Position numbers and translations under genes: made by a program
Shown: positions 48,621 through 60,734 of the stretch, piece after piece
Layout: each line of letters begins with the position of its first letter
How positions within the stretch are numbered: position 1 is the first letter of the stretch
Notes under the pieces: generated by a model
Told to the model about the DNA's origin: nothing
Seen by the model: only the letters and a program-made list of their open reading frames with translations
Databases searched by the model: none
Assembly: GCA_963920705.1 (NCBI GenBank)
Contig: OY987227.1
Coordinates: 8,473,602-8,537,601, forward strand
Reading direction: 5' to 3'
Length of the DNA: 64,000 nt
Source: Odiellus spinosus
Taxonomy: Eukaryota > Arthropoda > Arachnida > Opiliones > Phalangiidae

Positions 48621-50463
48621 ATTGGTTAAAAATTTCTTTAAAACCACACTATATTAGTAAATATAATTTTGTCCATAAAAGATTTTGATCACAACTTAGT
48701 CATAATTTAATATTGGTCATTCTAGGTTCGAAATACGTTGTATATTTCAAATATAAGCTACAGACTATACGATACTTGCCTTATTTTGATTCCAGATAAA
48801 TAAAATATTCCTCGAATGTTACGAAAAGGTTAAAAAACACGACAAGAGGAAGAAAAAAAAACTGTTCAGTTAAACCGGTATAAAGGTAATTTTCACATAA
48901 TCCTTTTATTTGGTCACATGTTCACGAATCTGTATCCAAAAACAGAGGCAAGTTCTCGCGAGCAGCTCCCGGTAGTCGAATGAAGTCCATATTTTGATGG
49001 ATCATCTGGCCGTTTCTAAAGCTAACTCTCCCTCTGTCTCTATCTACCTTTCTATAGGACACCCCCTACCACGAAAGCCTCATCTCAAGAATTAACAATT
49101 TTTTGAAATACCAACGGTATAATCCTAGATAAATTTAAAGCCCTATACTGATCAGCTCAACTCTAGACTAAGACAAGATGCTTAAAATGGTATATTTCCG
49201 CCTTTAACAACGCTATTTAGTGTCGGTGACTTTTTTTAAAAGATCTAAAAGCGTGTTGGGATTCTTTTTCGATTCCAAGCACACGCGCTATAGGCGTATG
49301 ATTTTGCGAAACGTTTAACGTATTTGAAGAAATAAGTAAGAAGCTATTAAGCTATTAAGCCTACTATTATATATATGTATATATCTTCAAATACCTCGAA
49401 CACTGACTACTACTAACTACTTTATCGAGTTATGATATTTAACATTACGTAACAGTCCGCCTAGCTAAGCTTTTATTACAAACTTCAGTGTGAACCTAGA
49501 CTAAGTTTCCTTCAAGAAAAATTCTAACCTCCCTTTTCAAAGATTTCAACGATCCTTTCAAAATTTAAGTGACCCCCTCTCGACCCCTGTAACGACAAAA
49601 GGTCAAAATACTGTACGGTTTTTGGGTTCGGTTATCAGCGCCACATTACCGGGGTATTTTTTTTAAAGGTTTTAGTCGTCGGCGGAATTCGTTTGAATTT
49701 GAAAATAATTTTTTTATAAACCAAAAAAGACATTTCTTAATTATGAATTTCAATACAAGAAAAGCTGTTGCGGAACGATACACAACGTTAACCATCACTG
49801 GGTATAAAAATAAATCACTTCTTGAATTGAAATTTTAAATTAATTAAAAAATGGGACAAAATAAAATAAAATTCAAAATATAATTTCGTAAACATATTCG
49901 TTATCTAATTTAACTTTTAAATACATCCACGCCTTCACTTATAGTTATTTACAACCTAGGAAGGGCTATAAATTATAATTAGAAAACAGGTTTTTATCTA
50001 TCGATTTTGCGATAACTTCCAAGATTGTAATAACCCAAATATATTTTGTCATTTATACACGTATAACTCGAAGACCTACATTTTAAAAACAATTTAGATT
50101 ACGAGCCCACTATTTTATAATCTTAATAGGTACCATTCGATCGTAGATTAACCCGTTTTCGTTAAGGAGATAAGATTGCTTCTAAGATTGCAATTAAATT
50201 CGGTTAAAAAAATTGTTTTTCTTTAAAAGGGGTCATCATTTTCAGACGACCTTTCCCTACGAAAATTCAAATAAGAGCTAGTATAGGGCGGTTATTTTAT
50301 AATTAAATTTTCTTTAAATATAAAAACCGAGCGAGGTAGAATAGATATTTCAGAATGTAAAGGGAAAGTATAACGTAACTCGGTTCAAATTAAAAAAATT
50401 ACTTCTCAATTCCATCAAATAGATCAACTGAAATATTTTTTTCCAATTTGGAACATTTCTTTC
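48621..50463. other. Unassigned AT-rich intergenic DNA
   Basis: Nothing recognised. Confidence 0.5.
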
Positions 50464-50732
50464 GTTAAAGGACTAGCGACCAAATGACATTGATCATGGA
50501 GATCCTTCTTTCCCCATTATAAGAGCCATCAATCAATATCATTGGTCGTTATCCTTATACGGGGAGTTCGGGTGATTTCCATGAATCCAGTTAAGCCTCA
50601 TTTTATGATAAATTTTAAATTTATTTCTAGATTAATATTTGTTTTTAAATTTTTTTACCGTTGGATTAGACATATTTAAACGATAAGGAATCGATAAAAA
50701 AATCAATTGTTTTTAGGTTGCATTCTGCCTTT
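50464..50732. mobile_element. Foldback family C, copy 3 (right part)
   Basis: Contains AAAGGACTAGCGACCAAATG, ATCATTGGTCGTTATCC, GGTGATTTCCATGAATCCAG, TTAAGCCTC, ACATATTTAAACGATAAGGA and the end TTGCATTCTGCCTTT. This is the inverted partner of the left end AAAGGGAGAATGCAA. The left outer arm is missing. Confidence 0.65.
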
Positions 50733-51260
50733 AGAAAGTCAGTTCTTGTTGTACTGAGGTTAGTGTACAACTGTCCATATGTTATATAGCTTTACCACAA
50801 TATACCAGATTGTTTGGACAAAAATCAACTTCCAAAATTCTAAATTTTATCCTATGACGTCATAGAATTGTAAATTGATCGAAAAACAACAGAACTAAGA
50901 ACTTTATTTATTTTAATAAAATATAACTATGTAAAACGTTCACTTTAAAAATTCATAGGCATATATATATATTTAAAAGTATAATTTTAAAACGAGTTAC
51001 AAAAATATTTTTTAAGATTTTAATCTTAATTATATACCTTGGGCATAAAAGTCTATAAAATACTTATCTTTGATTTATTCGACACGAATTAGGTCCTAAG
51101 ATAAAATTATATCGCGTATATAAGCGCGGCCCATCTTAGAATATACTCGAAATTACAAAAAAAAAAAAGAGGTATTCATCTTGGCTGCGAAATTGAATAC
51201 TTCTAAGGATGAAAAGTTTTAAATAAATGGTATATTTTAAAATTAGCTTGATTTTAAATT
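50733..51260. other. Unassigned DNA between two family C copies
   Basis: Nothing recognised. Confidence 0.45.
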
Positions 51261-51545
51261 AAAGGGAGAATGCAAGTGATTTTTTTTATCGATTCCTTGT
51301 CGTTTAAATAAGCCTTATCCACTAATAAATACTTTACAAAAAATATTAAACTATGAAAATAAATTTAAAAACTCGGAAAGTTTGTTCTTAGAATTTCTTC
51401 ACATTGATGGGGTCAGAGACCAATCGAATGTTATTGGAGATCTCGCCTTATCGACGGCCCTTTGCTCATTGGTCGCTGACCCTTCAACGCGAAGAAATTC
51501 AGGTGATCTCCATGAATGGAGGCTAAGTCTACTTTCGCGAAAGAA
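51261..51545. mobile_element. Foldback family C, copy 4 (left part)
   Basis: Begins AAAGGGAGAATGCAAG, then TATCGATTCCTTGTCGTTTA, CTCATTGGTCGCTGACC, AGGTGATCTCCATGAATGGA and GCTAAGTCTACTTTCG. The right outer arm is missing. The 61-codon frame inside is not a gene. Confidence 0.65.
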
Positions 51546-52089
51546 ATCATATCACACGAGAGAATAAATTATTGGCTCTTTAATAGCTATAGTGACCACA
51601 ATCCACATGGCGAATGTGGCCAATTTTTCATAATCAAAAATTTTGATATTGTATGATATATATTCAAATATTCCTCGATATACGAATATTACGCGTGTTC
51701 AGACTCTTCAGATAGAGTTTGTCGAGTTTCTCCGAGTGCATAAACAGTCGCTAATAGACAGTTTCGTATGATTTACATAGAGAATAACAAACATCAAGTT
51801 AAAGTAATTTGTTGATGGTCGTATTTTATGTTAAAAAAAAAACAACCATTAGCTTACTCAACCCTGAAGAAGAAAAAAAAACAACATTTAAAATATCCGT
51901 GTCTTTGCACGCGCGGAAGTTAAAGATGCAGACGACAAACTAGCCGTATCGAAAACCATTTACAAATTAAAATATATTATATATTTGCATATAGGCATTT
52001 AAAAATTGGTGGATTTTCGGGTTTTACAGTACTCGTTTTCCGAAAAGGTTAAAATAATAATTTTATAATTATCTTACGAATGAAATTTA
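51546..52089. other. Unassigned intergenic DNA
   Basis: Nothing recognised. Confidence 0.45.
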
Positions 52090-52339
52090 GCTTTTCCGCC
52101 AGCGAAAATACAAGCGTGAATCGACTGTATGCTCTACAATAGCCACGTGACCATATTTATGACGTGGTATTGCTGATATTTCGAAAATAGCGATTATAAA
52201 ATATGTTATTTTATTGTCGAGCTAATATTTCTATGACATATGTATATATATTTTTGAATCGTTTTTTAACGATCTTTCCGAAAATGCTACTTAAATTACA
52301 TTTGGAGTTCGTGAACAATCCGTGAAAGCCTCACTTTAA
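52090..52339 (+). mobile_element. Short-element family A, copy 5 (left-truncated)
   Basis: Matches from GAATCGACTGTATGCTCTAC through ATGACATATGTATATATATT and ATCGTTTTTTAACGAT to GTGAAAGCCTCACTTTAA. Confidence 0.78.
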
Positions 52340-53849
52340 AAACATTTAATTAATTTAATATAAAATTATACCATGATCAAAACATAGTCAAACTAAAAAA
52401 CAGGTAATTATGATTGATTAAACATACATTTTATTTTTTTTATTTTTTAATTAATATATTCTAACCTAAATATTTTCAGATAACAAATTCTACAATGATG
52501 CCTACATGATTATTTTTCCCCAATTTCAATAAAATATTAATTCGTGACTTAACAAATAAATTCATAGATTAATGAGGCTAATATTAAAATTGTCTTACAT
52601 TTAAATTTTAACCAGTAAAGGTTTTTTGAAATAGTAAAATTTAACACAACTTAAAGATGAATATATCCCACGTAATATCACGAAAAATACTATAATAAAA
52701 AAACCTGAATGAATACGATAAAGATCTAAATTTCGCGGTTCAAGATATAATTAGAATGGTGTGGGGGCCATTTTTATCCCAAACTAACAAAACATGAATG
52801 AAACTTTAAAAGAAATACCATAAAAAGTGGGATGGGGATAAAACGTGAAGATGGAGGGGTTCTTTCTTCAGCTTCTTATAGGGCATTAATAGGTACAAAA
52901 CTGTATGTGGGTGGATAACCTAATCTCCCATATACCTGGTATACCTTTTCCCCCCAATATCTCTTCATTAACACTGATAATTCAAACGAAACCGTGACCT
53001 TTCATCTCATTTTTTGGAGGGAGATATTTTTTATAAGATAGGTATAATACGCGTGGGTGTGGAAGTCGAGAGAAAGCGTGCGAGAATTCCTCGACTACTT
53101 TTCAACTTAACCTAAGACCAAGAGAATAGATATAAAGGGTATATTTTGCCTTCGTTAACGCTATCAAATCAAAGTTATTTTTAAAATTCAATTTTAATCG
53201 GTAGTTGAATTTAGGGCTTCCTTTATATTTAAGTAGTAATAAAAATATTTAGGGGCAATGGGGTAGCGTAGTTTCGTACGTGGTACTAATTCGAGGTAAT
53301 AAAAAGAGCGTTACAGTAGAGTTTCACGCTGAGTTTAAAGTTTCACGCGTTAATAGCGTTTAGCCCCGTCTGAAATACACCCTATATTGGCTTCATACCG
53401 AGTTAATGATAAACAGCACGCTTTTTAGGTTACCTATAACTGAAATAAAACGCTTTACAGACACTTTTCCAACCGAAGAAAGATTTTGAGTAGTCAGGAA
53501 AAATATTTCCACTTTTTCTTTTTAGATAGAAATGTCTATTATAAATATATTCGCCGAAATATCAAAAACTATTTAAATTTGAAGATAGCGGTTTAAACAC
53601 GAGAAGAAAAAACCTCACACAGCTTTGCCGACTTCGAATACATTACTTCGGCTATTATAATAACTTATACTATATGAAAAAGAAATTAGTTAAATTTTAA
53701 GATAAAACCGGCATGAATAACCCGAAAATATATTTATATTTATATATAGAAAAAATTGAGGTACTGTATGGAATTATTTGATATCTTACTGGCAGTTACG
53801 TAAAATTTATTTACACAACGTTTTTAGTATGTGGAATTAAGGCCTTTGA
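52340..53849. other. Unassigned AT-rich intergenic DNA
   Basis: Nothing recognised. Confidence 0.5.
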
Positions 53850-55065
53850 AATCATATTTCTCTATCAATTTTTTTTAAATATATTTCTCTATCAGTTTTT
53901 TAAAATATATTCCTCTATCAATTTTTTTTTAATATATTTCTCTATCAGTTTTTTAAAGTATTTTTCTCTATCAAATTTTGGAAATATATTTCACAACCAA
54001 TTTTTGAAAATATATTTCTCAATCTATTTTTGAAAATATATTTCTCAACCTATTTTTGAAAATATATTCATCAATTTTAAAAATATATTTCTCAATTTTA
54101 AAAATATATTTCTCAATTTTAAAAATATATTTCTCAATTTTAAAAATATATTTCTCAATTTTAAAAATATATTTCTCAATTTTAAAAATATATTTCTCAA
54201 TTTTAAAAATATATTTCTCAATTTTAAAAATATATTTCTCAATTTTAAAAAATATATTTCTCAATTTTAAAAAATTTATTTCTCAATTTTAAGAAATATA
54301 TTTCTCAATTTTAAGAAATATATTTCTCAATTTTAAGAAATATATTTCTCAATTTTAAGAAATATATTTCTCAATTTTAAGAAATATATTTCTCAATTTT
54401 AAGAAATATATTTCTCAATTTTAAGAAATATATTTCTCAATTTTAAGAAATATATTTCTCAATTTTATGAAATATATTTCTCAATTTTAAAAAATATATT
54501 TCTCAATCAATCTTAAAAATATATTTGTCAATCAATTTTAAAAATATATTTCTCTTTCAATTTTGAAAATATATTTCTCTATCAATTCTTGAAAATATAT
54601 TTCTCTTTCAATTTTGAAAATATATTTCTCTATCAATTCTTGAAAATATATTTCTCTATCAATTTTGTAAATATATTTCTCTATCAGTTTTTGAGAAAAT
54701 ATTTCTCTACCAATTTTTAAAACATATTTCACTATCAATTTTTAAAATATTTCTCTATCAATTCTTGAAAACATATTTCTCTATGAATTTTGAAAAATAT
54801 ATTTCTCTATGAATTTTAAAAATATATTCCTCTATCAATTTTTTATAATATATTTCTCTGTCAATTTTAAAAATATATTTCTATGTTAATTTTTAAAAAT
54901 ATTTCTCTATTAATTTTTAAAAATATATTAGTCTATCCATTTTTAAAAATATATTAGTCTATCCATTTTTAAAAATATATTAGTCTATCCATTTTTAAAA
55001 ATATATTAGTCTATCCATTTTTAAAAATATATTAGTCTATCCATTTTTAAAAATATATACTTATC
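53850..55065. repeat. 21-24-bp AT-rich minisatellite, about 55 units
   Basis: Units of ATATATTTCTCAATTTTAAA plus one or two bases in the centre, with CTCTATCAATTTTT variants on both flanks. A terminal block of ATATTAGTCTATCCATTTTT units (54920-55040) closes it. Open frames on both strands follow the period. Confidence 0.93.
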
Positions 55066-57220
55066 AATTAAAATAATTTATATAGCGGTACTATAATTTA
55101 AAACGTAATTAAAATACTTGCTCGATAATGTAATTATTCCAGTACGAGTTAGATGGCGACATAATAAACTACTAATTTAGGGTTAACCCTTTGCTGCGAG
55201 TTTGAAAAACAAGATAAGTAAAATAAAATAAATAGCGACTGTTATAAGTTAAAACAAACCTTATACAATAGGACATCGAGAGAAACTCCTTAGTAAAATA
55301 TATATCAATTCACCATTCAGCCAGGAAAACGTTTCTCATTGGACGTAAAAATATAAAAAGACAAGAGAAAAGTGCAGGGAGCTCCGCCATTTTGCGGCAT
55401 TATAATAATAATAATCATATTTCGACTCGATCACGCAACCCCCTCGTGAGAAACAAGCTAGCGTGAAGTTTATCCAAGGAGAAAGTTGGAATTGACAGGA
55501 AACTAACTAGTGTTCAATTTCTACCCATTTCGTATTGGTTTTTCTCTCCCTTTCCCAAAGGGAAAGTCTCACGAAAAAATTAAGTTTGATCTTCTAATTT
55601 CAGTTACGAATTTCCAAAGTATTTCAACGCGCGCATTCCAGCGAAACTTTAGAATTCCAATATGCGCATGTACAAGTTTGAAAACATTTATGGGCTAAGG
55701 CAATTTCTACAACACTGGGTATTTTTCTTCAACGCTTGGATTGAAAATCTTGGCGTCATTAACCCATGATTTTTTTTCTTCAGTCAAATGTATCAAAGAT
55801 AAGATCGAGCAAAACCGCTTTGGCGCCAAAAGATAATTTTAATATATACAAGAAGTAACCAAACAAGCTGCTAAAGTATTCAACTATTTTAAAACTACTG
55901 TAATTGTTGCAGTTTTAAGTCATAAATCTTTCATTTTTTTTCACAAGTTGGCGCACTTTGTTGTATTAAACATCTTTGGCTATATTTCTCTTATAGTTGA
56001 ATAATTATTTATTTAAAACAGTCTATTAAAACTGATCTAGGTTCTAATCTATTTTTTTTTTTTTTTTTATTAATTAATATAAATCCATCGCTTGGTATCA
56101 AGTTTGATATTTTCTGGAAGATTATTTAATCCGATTTTTTAATCTTATAAATCTTTTGACACGATTGAATCGGAATAAATACACTAAATATATTTTAAAG
56201 ACAGTATTTGATCTCGAAAACAGAAATCAGTACCTACCTCGAAACGAATCTCTTTATCTTAGATTTGAATTTGCGCCGAAGACATTGGCATCAACGTCTA
56301 TGACACTAAGTAGATACCAACTCAATCGGTTAAAACCATAGTTTTTATTAGTGTTTTTCGAGACATTAAGTCCAATTGGAAATATCAGGGAAATTATTTT
56401 TCGCGTTGAACTCGACCAGAACCTCTCTGATTGGGTCAAAAATTAAATTTTCGTGAGACTGTACCTTTAATATTTCTTCATTCAGTTTCCTTTCACGAAC
56501 GTAGCGTTCGTTCGTCCATTTATCCAATGGACGAGAAAGAATAGAGTGAAAGGTTCGAACTGAATCTCTTTTTCAACGAGTAATAAGTTTCCCCATCATT
56601 CGGAGTCGACGAATGAACATAGTCGGACTATATGGGCAAGTATGAAGTATTCGCTTTAATGGTAAAAGGAGGGGCGAAATTTGGCATTAACGTTAGAGTA
56701 GAGCTCGTACTCGTTCGATCAATGTCGTATTTATTATAATTTCACGGAGAACGGGCACCTGTAGAAAGTTAGCGACGCTCGTCACCCATTGGTTCGCGAG
56801 GTTGCGTGCTTAAAGGTACTTATATAAATCCCTGGCAATATCGAATTCCGTAACGCGTATTAAAAGCCAACAAAGGCGGGGCTTAAATATTATTCCAACA
56901 CCGCGAAGATTAAACGCAAATTAACTTTCCCAAAAATTTTACCACCTAAACGTACCCTGTCGAATCAATGAAAATATTTAAAATTTTGAATGGATGTTAA
57001 TAACGTATTAAAGGATTAAAATCGTGGGAAAAAACTGCTTGTGGTATGATTATAATTGCTTTCCAATGAAACTAATTGAGCGAAAAAGGGTAAATAAACT
57101 CGATAGTAACGTTCAGATAGTAAAATAATTTTGAGTTTGGGAAAACTCCAGTAATACATGCAGAGTGTTGTTCAATAATTAAATAATCATTTAAAACAGT
57201 TTAGTAAACTTATTGTTCAT
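55066..57220. other. Unassigned intergenic DNA
   Basis: No gene recognised. A T run lies near 56051-56068. A strongly structured inverted repeat at 56480-56565 is listed separately. Confidence 0.5.
56480..56565. repeat. 86-nt three-way-junction inverted repeat
   Basis: The outer stem pairs ATTCAGTT and CCTTTCAC with GTGAAAGG and AACTGAAT, 16 pairs with a small bulge. Enclosed are a hairpin GAACG-TAG-CGTTC (56497-56509) and a 9-bp hairpin TCGTCCATT-TATCC-AATGGACGA (56512-56534). All three stems are perfect apart from the bulge. It could be a structured RNA, a cruciform or a tiny element; no second copy was seen. Confidence 0.6.
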
Positions 57221-57466
57221 CTTATTGTGATAATCAACTGTAGGTTCAAAACAATAGCCACGCGATAAAAGTGATGATTAAGTATTCCGGGAATTTTTAA
57301 ATTTGAATTTCAACTTCGAAAATGGCGATTATAAAAAATGAATTTTTTACTGTCGGGGTAACTTTGTTCTATGACATATGAATATATATTTTGAATCTTT
57401 TTTCAACGATCTTTCCGAAAATGATTCTCAATTTCCATTTTAAATTCGTGACAGCCTCACTTTAAA
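57221..57466 (+). mobile_element. Short-element family A, copy 6 (left-truncated)
   Basis: Matches from ATAATCAACTGTAGGTTC through ATGACATATGAATATATATT and a mutated hairpin (AATCTTTTTTCAACGAT) to GTGACAGCCTCACTTTAA. Confidence 0.75.
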
Positions 57467-57544
57467 ACTTAGTCCGGTGATGATAATTAGTTTTTCTAGC
57501 AATTGGTAGCAACCACTTTTTTCTTATCTCTATTCGATTACCGA

Positions 57545-58985
57545 ATACCTATAATTAGGTATTTAGCCATTATTTAGAGAGCTAGTATTCATCCATTATT
57601 AATAGAGCAATTATTTAGCCATGATTTATAGAGCTAGAATTTTGCCATTATTTGTAGAGCTAGAATTTTGCCATTATTTGTAGAGCTAGAATTTTGCAGT
57701 TATTTGTAGAGCTAGAAATTTGCCATTATTTGTAGAGGTAGTATTTAGTCATGAATTATAGAGGTACCTAGTATTTGGCCAAGATTTGTAGAGCTAGTAT
57801 TTTGCCATCATTTGTAGATCAAGACTCTTGCCATGATTTATAGAGCTAGTATTTAGGCATTATTTGTAGATCTAGTATTTAGCCATTAATTATAGAGGTA
57901 GTATTTAGCCATTATTTATAGAGTTAGTATTTAGCCGTTATTTGTAGAGCTATAATTTAGCCATGATATACAGAGTAGAATTTAGGCATGATATACATAG
58001 CTAGAATTCAGAGCTAGAATTTAGAGCTAAAATTTAGAGCTAAAATTTCGCCATTATTTAGAGTATTTCGCCATTATTTGTGAAGTATTTAGCCATTATT
58101 TGTAAAGTATTAGCCACTTTTGTAACGTTTTAGCCATTATTTGTGAAGTATTTAGCCATTATCTGTAAAGTATTTAGCCATTATCTGTAAAGTATTTAGC
58201 CATTATCTGTAAAGTATTTAGCCATTATTTGTAAAGTATTTAGCCATTATTTGTAAAGTATTTAGCCATTATTTGTAAAGTATTTAGCCATTATTTGTAA
58301 AGTATTTAGCCATTATTTGTAAAGTATTTAGCCATTATTTGTAAAGTATTTAGCCATTATTTGTAAAGTATTTAGCCATTATTTGTAAAGTATTTAGCCA
58401 TTATTTGTAAATTATTTAGCCATTATTTGTAAATTATTTAGCCATTATTTGTAAATTATTTAGCCATTATTGGTAAAGTATTTAGCCATTATTTGTAAAG
58501 TATTTAGCCATTATTTGTAAAGTATTTAGCCATTATTTGTAAAGCATTTTGCCATTATTTGTACAGCTAGAATTTTGCCATTATTTGTAAAGCTAGAATT
58601 TTGCCATTATTTGTAAAGCTAGAATTTTGACATTATTTGTAGAGGTATTATTTAGCCATTAATGATAGACGTAGTATTTTGCCATTATTTTTAAAGCTAG
58701 AATTTTGCCATTATTTGTAGAGGTATTATTTAGCCATTAATGATAGACGTAGTATTTAGCCATTATTTATAGATCAGGTATTTAGCCATTATTTATAGAG
58801 TTAGTATTTAGCCGTTATTTATAGAGTTAGTATTTAGCCGTATTTGTAGAACTATAATTTAGCCATGTTATACAGATCTAGAATTTAGAGCTAAAATTTC
58901 GCCATTATTTAGAGTATTTAGCCATTATTTTAAAGTATTAGCCATTATTTGTAAAGAATTTAGCCATCATTTGTAAAATATTTAG
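57545..58985. repeat. 22-24-bp minisatellite, about 60 units
   Basis: The central units are TATTTAGCCATTATTTGTAA plus AG, almost identical from 58140 to 58530. Both flanks carry a longer variant with GAGCTAGAATTTTGCCATTA. The two flanks resemble one another: the ATGATAGACGTAGTATTT phrase occurs twice at 58650-58760, and CAGAGCTAGAATTTAGAGC-type text appears at 58010 and 58875. Confidence 0.95.
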
Positions 58986-60734
58986 TCAGATTTTCTATTG
59001 TATTAACCTTAAAAACTGTGATTATACGAATAAACAATTACTTCACTATAAAATAATATTTTTTATCATTTAAATTTTCGTAATGTTAATAGGATCATTT
59101 TCTGTTAAACTTTATTTGGAATATTTTCGTAAAAACAAATATAATTTTAGGAATAATCGTGTCATTTCCTTTTATTGAAATTATTCTAATAATATAATAG
59201 TATTAGAATAATAATTAATTCTAATATTTGATAAAATTATGGTACGGTATTAATTAATTGCGAACGCTATTTAATTTAAGGTCGAAGTATTAATTATTAA
59301 TATATATGGAAGAATATTATTAATACTTTAATTACGAAAGAGTCATTATCCCAAATCGGATAAGGCTTATAAATAGATTGATAGGCGATTAATATGCCAA
59401 TTATATTACGTCAACGTTTGATGTAAAAACACAGAACTTTACCCCTAAGTTTTCTCAGACAATATTAAAATAATTTCCCTAAAGTATTAGGTTAATATCA
59501 AAAATGCCTTGCCCTAGCAGACACTTATATTTTAAAAGTTATCATCAGACAATCTATCATTTGGTCTAATTTTAGGTTTGCTGATTAAGGATCCCAGATA
59601 ATTTAAAATTAAGTTCTAATTAAGTATTAATACAATATTAAAATTACTTAATTATCTTGCCCTGATAAACTCAAATTTATTTTTCAAATTTTCATCCGAA
59701 TAGACAACAATTTTGTTTAATTTTCGTTTTTCTAAATTTGGAGGTTTATTTTAGTTTTCGCGATAATTTAAAATGAATTTCCCTTAACTATTAGTACAAT
59801 ATTTAAATTAATTATCTTGCCCTTACATAAGTAAGTATTCCATTTCTCAAAGATCAGTGTGATTAATTTTGTTCTATTTTATTTTATATTCTACCCCTAA
59901 AGATTCTCAAGTCGGGCTTCGCGGCGCGACAATAACAAAAAAATCGAAAAGTTTCCCGGGAGAGATTGAGGCGCCATCTCTAACAGATTTGTTAAACTAG
60001 TAACGATGAAGTAGGGTTTTAAAGGGTAAATTAAACGTAATATTGAATTAAATAGGTTTGATAAAAAGACACGATTCATTCCTTTATCTAAATTAAAATA
60101 ATTAGGCGCGATGTAGTAAGAAAATTACCATATTTATCGCACTGTATTTTAAAGGATATTTGCATATATATTAGGGATAAATATTCGAGAGCAGTAATTG
60201 TAAAGACTACGATAATGAAATAATTACTAATTTTAATAGAAGTTTGAATTGATTGAGAGGTTTGTAAAGAGATGGTGCCACTGAGAAGAAATTTATGATT
60301 TAGAGAAAAGAAAATGATCTTGTTTTTCGAAAATGGTGCTGTTCGCATTATCAAAAAGCTATTTTGGTAATTAAAACTAAACGAAATTTTGTCGTAAACA
60401 TCTCAGGTTTTCACTGACTAGTATAATACCGTACTTTAATTAACTCAGTTTGTAACTTGTTATATTCTTAAATTAATTAACTAGACTGCTACTTCACGGT
60501 TAATAAAAACAGTTTAGTCAATTTTCAATCGGTTTGTAATATAGGCCTAACAAACAAAGAAATGTTAAACTGCTTTTAATTAAAATATTTATACTAAATG
60601 ACTAGAGAATCTAAACTATATATTCAAGTTTGAAATAAAAAAAAAATTCTAAAATACTAAAAAATTATAAGAAATTAACTCAAATTTCTCTTACTTTCTT
60701 ACAGTTCTTTTTTGTTAAAAAAGTTATCTTGTTA
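58986..60734. other. Unassigned AT-rich intergenic DNA
   Basis: Nothing recognised. Three similar phrases around AATTATCTTGCCCT occur near 59510-59830, hinting at an old tandem duplication of about 160 bp. Confidence 0.45.

Noticed and set aside
56480..56565. Hammerhead ribozyme
   Set aside because: The fold is a three-way junction, but the conserved CUGANGA core is absent on both strands; kept only as a structured inverted repeat.
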